A model generated the notes under the pieces. The model was given only the letters and a program-made list of their open reading frames with translations. It was not told where the DNA came from and ran no database searches. A stretch of DNA of 18,980 nucleotides from NCBI GenBank assembly GCA_910576875.1, contig CAJTKI010000028.1, positions 1 through 18,980 of the forward strand, in the 5' to 3' direction. Shown here piece after piece: positions 14,477 to 18,980 of the stretch. How positions within the stretch are numbered: the stretch's first letter is position 1; every line of letters starts with the position of its first letter. Source of the DNA: an uncultured Christensenella sp. GTDB lineage: Bacteria > Bacillota > Clostridia > Christensenellales > UBA3700. The position numbers and the translations under genes were made by a program.

Positions 14477-16110
14477 TGCGGACGTTTGACTGCTCGATGT
14501 ACGACTATCTGCGCGCGGCGCGCGCGCAGTTGTCCGAGCGCAGCGTCTGTTGGAAGTTTTACGGAGCGGTCGGGACGCAGGTGTTGCTGGACAAGCATAC
14601 CCGCGCGCTCGGCGCGTATCTTCGCTCGCTCGGCGTCGGCAAGGGCGACAACGTCGTGCTGTGTTTGGGCAATATTCCGGATGCGATCGTCGCGTTTTAT
14701 GCGATCAACCGCATCGGCGCGATTGCCAATCTGTTGCACCCGCTTTTGCCTGCGGATCGGATGACGCGGATCGTGTCTTCGATGCGCCCCAAGGCGATGT
14801 TTTTGTTCGACGAGTTTTACGGCGACTACCGCGATGCGTTGCAGGCGTGGGACGCGCCGATTATTTTTTGTTCCGCATGCGATTATTTGCCGCGCCTGTT
14901 TCGTCCTTTTTACGGCGCGTACGTGCGATCGCGCGTGCGAGAGATTCCGTACGACGGCGCGCGCATTGCGCGGTATCGGGACGCGGTGCGCTTTCGCGGA
15001 CAAGAGATCGACGACGTTGCGATCGGCGGCGACGATATCGCGGCGTATATGCACAGCGGCGGTACGACCGGCGAGCCGCGCACGGTCGCGGTGTCCAACG
15101 CGGCGCTCAATCACGTCGCGGACAACGTCCTGTACAGCGCGATCGGCGGCAGCGCGACCAATCGCGATTGCATGTTGATGGTGTTGCCGATCTTCCATAC
15201 GTTCGGGTTGGGGATCTGCATGCACACGTCGATTTGCGCGGGCGGGTATCCCGTCATGGTGCCTAAATTCCGTCCCGCGTCCGCGTGCGCGACGGTACGG
15301 CGCAATCGTATTACGTTCATATCCGGCGTGCCCAACATGTACGATCGGATGTTGCAGGTCGGCAAGTTCCGAGGCAGGGCGTTGCGTCGCTTGCGCGCCT
15401 GTTATTGCGGGGGCGATCGCATTTCTTCCCGACTGAGCGAGCGATTTTACGCGCAGATGCGCGCCGCCGGCAATCCGCTGCCGCTCAGCGGCGGTTACGG
15501 ACTGACCGAAGCGGGCGTGACCTGCATCAATACGCCCGATATTTACCGCGAAGGATCGTTGGGCAAGCCCATACGGGGTAGTCGGTTTGCGATCGTTGAC
15601 GACGCGTTCCGCTTTCTTGCGGCGGGCGAGCGCGGGATGTTGCTGATCGGCGGCGAAATGCTGATGAGCGGATATTGGGGCGCAGATCCGGACGAGGGCT
15701 TTTGGACGGACGCGCAAGGGACGCGGTGGTTGATCACCGGCGATATCGGCTATTTGGATGCGGACGGATATTTCTATTTCGTCGACCGCGCCAAACGCAT
15801 GGTCAAGATTTCCGGCGTCAACGTGTTTCCGCAGGAGATCGAAAACGTCGTCTCCCAACTGCCGCAGATCCGCGCATGCTGCGCGATCCGTTGCGTGCGC
15901 GAGAGCAAAAACGCGATCGATTTGTATATTGTCTTGCAGGACGGAATGTGCTATAATCAAGATATCGAACACGCGATTCGGGACGCGATCGGGCGGCAAT
16001 TGCTCAAATACAGTCAGCCCGCGCGCATTCTTCCGATCGACGATTTGCCTTTGACGCAGATCGGCAAAGTCGATTATCGCAAAGCGGAACAAATGATACA
16101 AGGCAGGTAA
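14476..16110 (+). CDS. Acyl-CoA synthetase-like AMP-forming ligase
   Basis: A 544-residue member of the ANL (acyl-CoA synthetase/NRPS adenylation/luciferase) superfamily. The phosphate-binding loop is SGGTTGEPR (194-202), with Arg where Lys is more common but allowed. The A5 motif is GYGLTEAG (from 340). Asp423 of TGD binds the ribose, followed by YLDADGYFYFVDRAKR and KISGVNVFPQEIE. The C-terminal catalytic lysine is K531 in QIGKVDYRK. The enzyme should activate a carboxylic acid with ATP to an acyl-adenylate and then usually transfer it to CoA. Chain length and substrate are unknown; a fatty acid is plausible given the two lipid phosphatases in the same operon. No signal or membrane segment. 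The start overlaps the upstream stop (TGATG) and the kinase follows after 4 bases. Confidence 0.88.
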   Translation: MRTFDCSMYDYLRAARAQLSERSVCWKFYGAVGTQVLLDKHTRALGAYLRSLGVGKGDNVVLCLGNIPDAIVAFYAINRIGAIANLLHPLLPADRMTRIVSSMRPKAMFLFDEFYGDYRDALQAWDAPIIFCSACDYLPRLFRPFYGAYVRSRVREIPYDGARIARYRDAVRFRGQEIDDVAIGGDDIAAYMHSGGTTGEPRTVAVSNAALNHVADNVLYSAIGGSATNRDCMLMVLPIFHTFGLGICMHTSICAGGYPVMVPKFRPASACATVRRNRITFISGVPNMYDRMLQVGKFRGRALRRLRACYCGGDRISSRLSERFYAQMRAAGNPLPLSGGYGLTEAGVTCINTPDIYREGSLGKPIRGSRFAIVDDAFRFLAAGERGMLLIGGEMLMSGYWGADPDEGFWTDAQGTRWLITGDIGYLDADGYFYFVDRAKRMVKISGVNVFPQEIENVVSQLPQIRACCAIRCVRESKNAIDLYIVLQDGMCYNQDIEHAIRDAIGRQLLKYSQPARILPIDDLPLTQIGKVDYRKAEQMIQGR

Positions 16111-16114
16111 TTCC

Positions 16115-17674
16115 ATGACGCAACAACCATTGGCATTGGTATTCGACATCGGCACGCAGTCTACGCGCGCGATTTTGTTCGATGCGTGCGGACGGATCGT
16201 CGGCAAAGCCAAGCTCGAAGAGCCGCTGTATCTGTCGGATACGGATTGCCGCGCGGAGAAATCCTGCGTCGCGTATTGGGACGGGATCTGCAAGGTATCC
16301 CGCATGCTCCGCGAGCAGGTCGCGCCGCAGCAATGGGATGCGATCGGCGCGGTATCGGTCACGAGTATCCGCAATTCGTTGATGTTTTTGGATCGGGACG
16401 GCAATCCGACGCGCGATGCGATTCTTTGGTTGGACAAACGCGAAGCGGAATGTCCGGATCCGTTGCCGCTGGGTCGACGGTTTTTGTACTCGCTGGTAGG
16501 GATGAGCGAGACGGTGCGCGTATCGCGCCGTACGAGTTATACCAACTGGGTGCGGCTCAACCAACCCGACGTCTGGGCGCGTACCGCCAAGGTCGTCATG
16601 CCGAGCGCCTGGTTTACGTTTATGATGACGGGGCGGTTGGCGGACAGCAAGGCGGGACAGGCGGCAAAATTTCCGTACGACTACCGTCGCAGGACTTGGA
16701 TGAGCAAGCATGCGCTGACCTTCCCGGTATTCGGGTGCGAGTTGGACAAGATGTGCGAGCTTGTCGAGCCGGGCGAAGTGATCGGGCATATTACGCCGCT
16801 TGCGAGCGAGCAGACGGGGATTGCCGCGGGCGTGCCGTTTGTCGCGACCGGAGCGGACAAGGCGTGCGAGACGCTCGGATGCGGTTGCATCGGCCCGCAC
16901 AAGGCTTCGATTTCGTTGGGGACGGCGGCGTCCGTCGAGATTACGACCAAGCGTTACGTCGAGCCGGAGACCTTTATGCCGGCGTACACGAGCGTGGCGC
17001 GGGATTGCTACAATCCCGAGATTCAGATTTTTCGCGGGTATTGGATGGTTAGTTGGTTTAAGAAACAGTATGCCGTCCAAGAGACCGAGCAGGCGAAAGC
17101 GCAGGGCGTATCGGTCGAGAGCTTGCTCGATTGCAGATTGCAGGAGATTCCGCCGGGCAGCGACGGTTTGGTATTGTTGCCGCAATGGGGTCCGGGACTC
17201 AAAACGCCCGAAGCGCGCGGCGCGATCGTCGGATTCAGCGACGTGCATACGCGTATGCATATTTATCGCGCGATCATCGAAGGCATCGCGTACGGCTTGC
17301 TCGACGGATTGGAAAATCTGGAATCGCGCGCATTGACCAAGATCCGCGCGTGCTCCGTATCGGGCGGGGGATCCAACAGCGACATCGTCTGTCAGATCAC
17401 GGCGGATATTTTCGGGCGCGAACTGTATCGCGTGCAGACCTACGAGACGAGCGGACTGGGCGCGGCGATCATGTGTTTTGTCAGCATGGGCGTGTATGCG
17501 GATTTGGACGCGGCGGTCGATCGCATGGTGCACGTGCAGGATCGATTCGTCCCCGATCCCGAGCGGCACAAGGCGTATCGGACGTTTTATACGCAGGTGT
17601 ATAAACGTCTGTCCCGTCAGCTCAAACCGATCAACGACGAATTGTATTCGATCTTCGGCAGACAGCGCTCTTGA
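16115..17674 (+). CDS. FGGY-family carbohydrate (polyol) kinase
   Basis: A 519-residue cytoplasmic kinase. The N-terminal phosphate-1 loop is DIGTQSTR (11-18). The catalytic base region is GADKACETLGCG with Asp248, where many family members have GDQ. The C-terminal ATP site has SGGGSNSDIV (GGGSNS 417-422) after EGIAYGL. FGGY kinases phosphorylate glycerol, xylulose, ribulose, gluconate and related sugars; the substrate here is not readable, and the DK variant suggests a less studied subgroup. Glycerol or a polyol would fit an operon that also has lipid phosphatases and an acyl-activating enzyme, but this is inference. AAGGCAGG (16100-16107) overlaps the end of the ligase gene. It is the last gene before a strong terminator. 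Confidence 0.9.
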   Translation: MTQQPLALVFDIGTQSTRAILFDACGRIVGKAKLEEPLYLSDTDCRAEKSCVAYWDGICKVSRMLREQVAPQQWDAIGAVSVTSIRNSLMFLDRDGNPTRDAILWLDKREAECPDPLPLGRRFLYSLVGMSETVRVSRRTSYTNWVRLNQPDVWARTAKVVMPSAWFTFMMTGRLADSKAGQAAKFPYDYRRRTWMSKHALTFPVFGCELDKMCELVEPGEVIGHITPLASEQTGIAAGVPFVATGADKACETLGCGCIGPHKASISLGTAASVEITTKRYVEPETFMPAYTSVARDCYNPEIQIFRGYWMVSWFKKQYAVQETEQAKAQGVSVESLLDCRLQEIPPGSDGLVLLPQWGPGLKTPEARGAIVGFSDVHTRMHIYRAIIEGIAYGLLDGLENLESRALTKIRACSVSGGGSNSDIVCQITADIFGRELYRVQTYETSGLGAAIMCFVSMGVYADLDAAVDRMVHVQDRFVPDPERHKAYRTFYTQVYKRLSRQLKPINDELYSIFGRQRS

Positions 17675-17691
17675 ATATAGTTGAAATATGC

Positions 17692-17735
17692 AATCGCCCC
17701 GTCGTTCTTTCGGATCGGACGGGGCGATTTGTTTT
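17692..17735 (+). terminator. Rho-independent terminator of the kinase operon
   Basis: AATCGCCCCGTC (17692-17703) pairs perfectly with GACGGGGCGATT (17718-17729) over a 14-nt loop, followed by TGTTTTAT. It closes the four-gene operon. Confidence 0.92.
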
Positions 17736-17787
17736 ATCGTTTTTGCGGAATTTTATTGCAAATTCGCAGATGAAACGGTTGGTTTTC

Positions 17788-17962
17788 GGTTCATAGAATG
17801 GTTTATTCCATGAACTTTTCTATTATTATTTTATTTGCGTAATTGCTAAAAGTCAAGACATACACCCGATTTTGACGTGAAATTCGATATTGAAAAGTCT
17901 AATTTTGCTTAAAAATTCTTTTTTGACTTAAAAAGTTCATGGAATAAACCAATCTATGAACC
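17788..17962. repeat. 32-bp inverted repeats flanking an AT-rich 111-bp segment
   Basis: The left arm (17788-17819) and right arm (17931-17962) are reverse complements at 31 of 32 positions. Each arm is also an imperfect hairpin (GTTCAT ... ATGAAC around a 5-nt loop). The enclosed segment (17820-17930) is far richer in A/T than the genes around it and carries an outward promoter on the minus strand. There is no open reading frame inside. The arrangement fits an invertible promoter switch; a non-autonomous transposable element (MITE) or paired regulatory operators are the alternatives. The rest of the 340-base gap (17675-18014) holds the kinase operon terminator and little else. Confidence 0.85.
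17828..17856 (-). promoter_or_regulatory. Promoter inside the inverted-repeat segment, pointing left
   Basis: On the minus strand, TTGACT (17856-17851), 17 bp and TAAAAT (17833-17828). Predicted start is near 17821, just inside the left repeat. No minus-strand gene lies in its path within the window. Inversion about the repeats would move the -10 to 17917-17922 facing right and the start to about 17929. Confidence 0.7.
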
Positions 17963-18014
17963 TTTTGCCAAACGCTAGAGTGTGGAATTGGAAAATACGA
18001 TTCGGGAATACGAT

Positions 18015-18980
18015 ATGAATACATCTGCTTACAAATCCATTGCAAAGAAACGCATTGCGGTCGGATTGATCGCATTGACCGTCGTCGCATGCTGGATCGC
18101 GTGCGGCGCGGGACAAAGCCGCGCGTTTGCATTCAACGGTACCGACATCAAGCCCGATACGACGGTAACGATCGGCGAATTGTTGTTGCCCGATTACGAT
18201 ACGGCGGCAAGCGGCAAGAAAGTCTTCGACGGCAAGCAGTTTTGGACGCTGATCGATGCGTTGGCGAGCGATACGGAAGATATGCGCAAGATTGCCGATC
18301 TTTCCGCCAAAGATGCGCAAGCGATCCGCGATGTCAACGACGGCAAAGATATCGTCGTGACAATCGACGGCAAACAGTGGACGGTGACGGATCTGCGCAA
18401 GTTGGACAACGGACATACGATTGCGACGATGTGGCTGACGACGAGCGCGGAGACGTCGCAGTGGAATACTTGGTATGCCAATACGCCGACGGACGCGTAT
18501 CCGGGCAATATGTACAGCACGAGTTATATCCGCGCCAATGCGTTGAACAGCGGCGGATGCGGATATGTCGCGACGCAAGGGGCGACGACGTTGACGCAGA
18601 TTGCGCAAAGCGCGGATCACCAATATGCGAAGTTTACGATGCAGTCGGTTAAGGATGGTAGCCGTGAATTGTCGTTGCTCGACTATATCGTGCAAACGAA
18701 AAATGTCGCGTATCAGGGAACGGAAACGATCGTGAAATACAATAGCAGTTACAAGACATGTCCGAACGAAGCGTGGGGCACGCCGGAGATCGAGAGTTAC
18801 TATAACGCCAACATGAATTATAGCGGCAAAACGCATTATACGGAGTGGGCAAGCGATTATCTGTGGCTGCCGAGTTTGGCGGAGACGGGATACAGCGGCG
18901 TTACCGGCATCTGGAATTTGTCGGACGCACAGCGTAGTAATGGAAAGGATTCGTGGCTGCGCTCCGGCAACTACTTTTAT
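18015..18980 (+). CDS. Secreted or lipoprotein surface protein, DUF6273-like, partial (3' end outside window)
   Basis: An open frame of 322 codons that runs off the window end without a stop. Residues 1-25 form a signal sequence (MNTSAYKSIAKKRI, then a hydrophobic stretch) with a lipobox-like VVAC (Cys26); SRAFA-FNG near residue 40 is an alternative signal-peptidase I site. The mature part has YPGNMYSTSYIRANALN (from 162), WLPSLAETG (284-292) and WLRSG (314-318). This Trp-rich ending recalls the DUF6273 group of secreted proteins, which lie near the C-type-lectin-like fold; I give that as resemblance only. The ribosome binding site is weak (GGGAA). In-frame GTG 17982 and TTG 17988 are possible but would push the signal peptide inward. 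It sits 52 bases after the right inverted repeat. Confidence 0.75.
   Translation, partial: MNTSAYKSIAKKRIAVGLIALTVVACWIACGAGQSRAFAFNGTDIKPDTTVTIGELLLPDYDTAASGKKVFDGKQFWTLIDALASDTEDMRKIADLSAKDAQAIRDVNDGKDIVVTIDGKQWTVTDLRKLDNGHTIATMWLTTSAETSQWNTWYANTPTDAYPGNMYSTSYIRANALNSGGCGYVATQGATTLTQIAQSADHQYAKFTMQSVKDGSRELSLLDYIVQTKNVAYQGTETIVKYNSSYKTCPNEAWGTPEIESYYNANMNYSGKTHYTEWASDYLWLPSLAETGYSGVTGIWNLSDAQRSNGKDSWLRSGNYFY

Noticed and set aside
14344..16437. A 697-codon minus-strand frame opposite the ligase gene
   Set aside because: It crosses three real gene boundaries and has mirror-type composition rich in His, Arg, Ala and Gln; the plus strand has clear AMP-ligase motifs.
16004..17569. A 521-codon minus-strand frame opposite the kinase gene, in the path of the minus-strand promoter at 17828-17856
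   Set aside because: Considered as the target of that promoter, but its sequence is shadow-like, starts well inside the kinase gene and has no recognisable motif; the operon terminator also intervenes.
17923..17951. Plus-strand promoter TTGACT at the inner edge of the right repeat
   Set aside because: At 15-18 bp spacing the -10 positions read ATAAAC, TAAACC, AAACCA or AACCAA, all poor; it cannot be excluded as a weak promoter for the gene at 18015.

Overview
The window looks like chromosomal DNA from an uncultured, spore-forming-lineage Bacillota (Clostridia type). The evidence is a clear SpoIIID sporulation regulator, a SpoVB/MurJ-type flippase, a folate-family ECF transporter S component, a DegV-family fatty-acid-binding protein, AGGAG-type ribosome binding sites, TTGACA/TATAAT promoters and Rho-independent terminators. 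Base composition is moderately GC-rich with strong GCG/CGC/TTG codon preference. This produces long antisense mirror frames that are not genes. I cannot name the species.

Layout. (1) 1-1232: folT-like ECF S component behind a hairpin that holds both its Shine-Dalgarno and a terminator-like T-run, then a small XRE-type regulator. (2) 1313-3285: a 14-helix lipid-linked oligosaccharide flippase on the minus strand, divergent from a small two-LysM protein. (3) 3305-7162: a 1285-residue minus-strand surface protein with a lipoprotein-type signal, five diverged tandem beta-sandwich-like repeats and a C-terminal membrane anchor. (4) 7335-8661: two half-size TSUP (TauE/SafE) genes, a repeat-rich intergenic stretch, then spoIIID. 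(5) 8664-10335: ttcA-like tRNA thiolase (minus) and a COG2426-type small membrane exporter (plus), driven by overlapping divergent promoters. (6) 10351-12586: degV-family gene (minus) and an unknown lipoprotein (plus), each with its own promoter. (7) 12604-17735: a four-gene, translationally coupled operon of two PAP2 phosphatases, an acyl-CoA-synthetase-like adenylating enzyme and an FGGY kinase, bounded by a clear promoter and terminator. (8) 17788-18980: an AT-rich segment flanked by 32-bp inverted repeats, directly upstream of a secreted or lipoprotein gene that runs off the window end.

The most interesting element is the last one. The inverted repeats (31 of 32 positions match) enclose 111 bp with a strong promoter (TTGACT-17-TAAAAT) that currently points away from the downstream surface-protein gene. 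If the segment inverted, the promoter would point straight at that gene, about 86 bp upstream of its ATG. This is the architecture of an invertible phase-variation switch, captured here in the OFF orientation. A MITE is the main alternative. The second theme is a possible lipid-handling operon (PAP2-PAP2-acyl ligase-kinase). The third is the large five-repeat surface protein.
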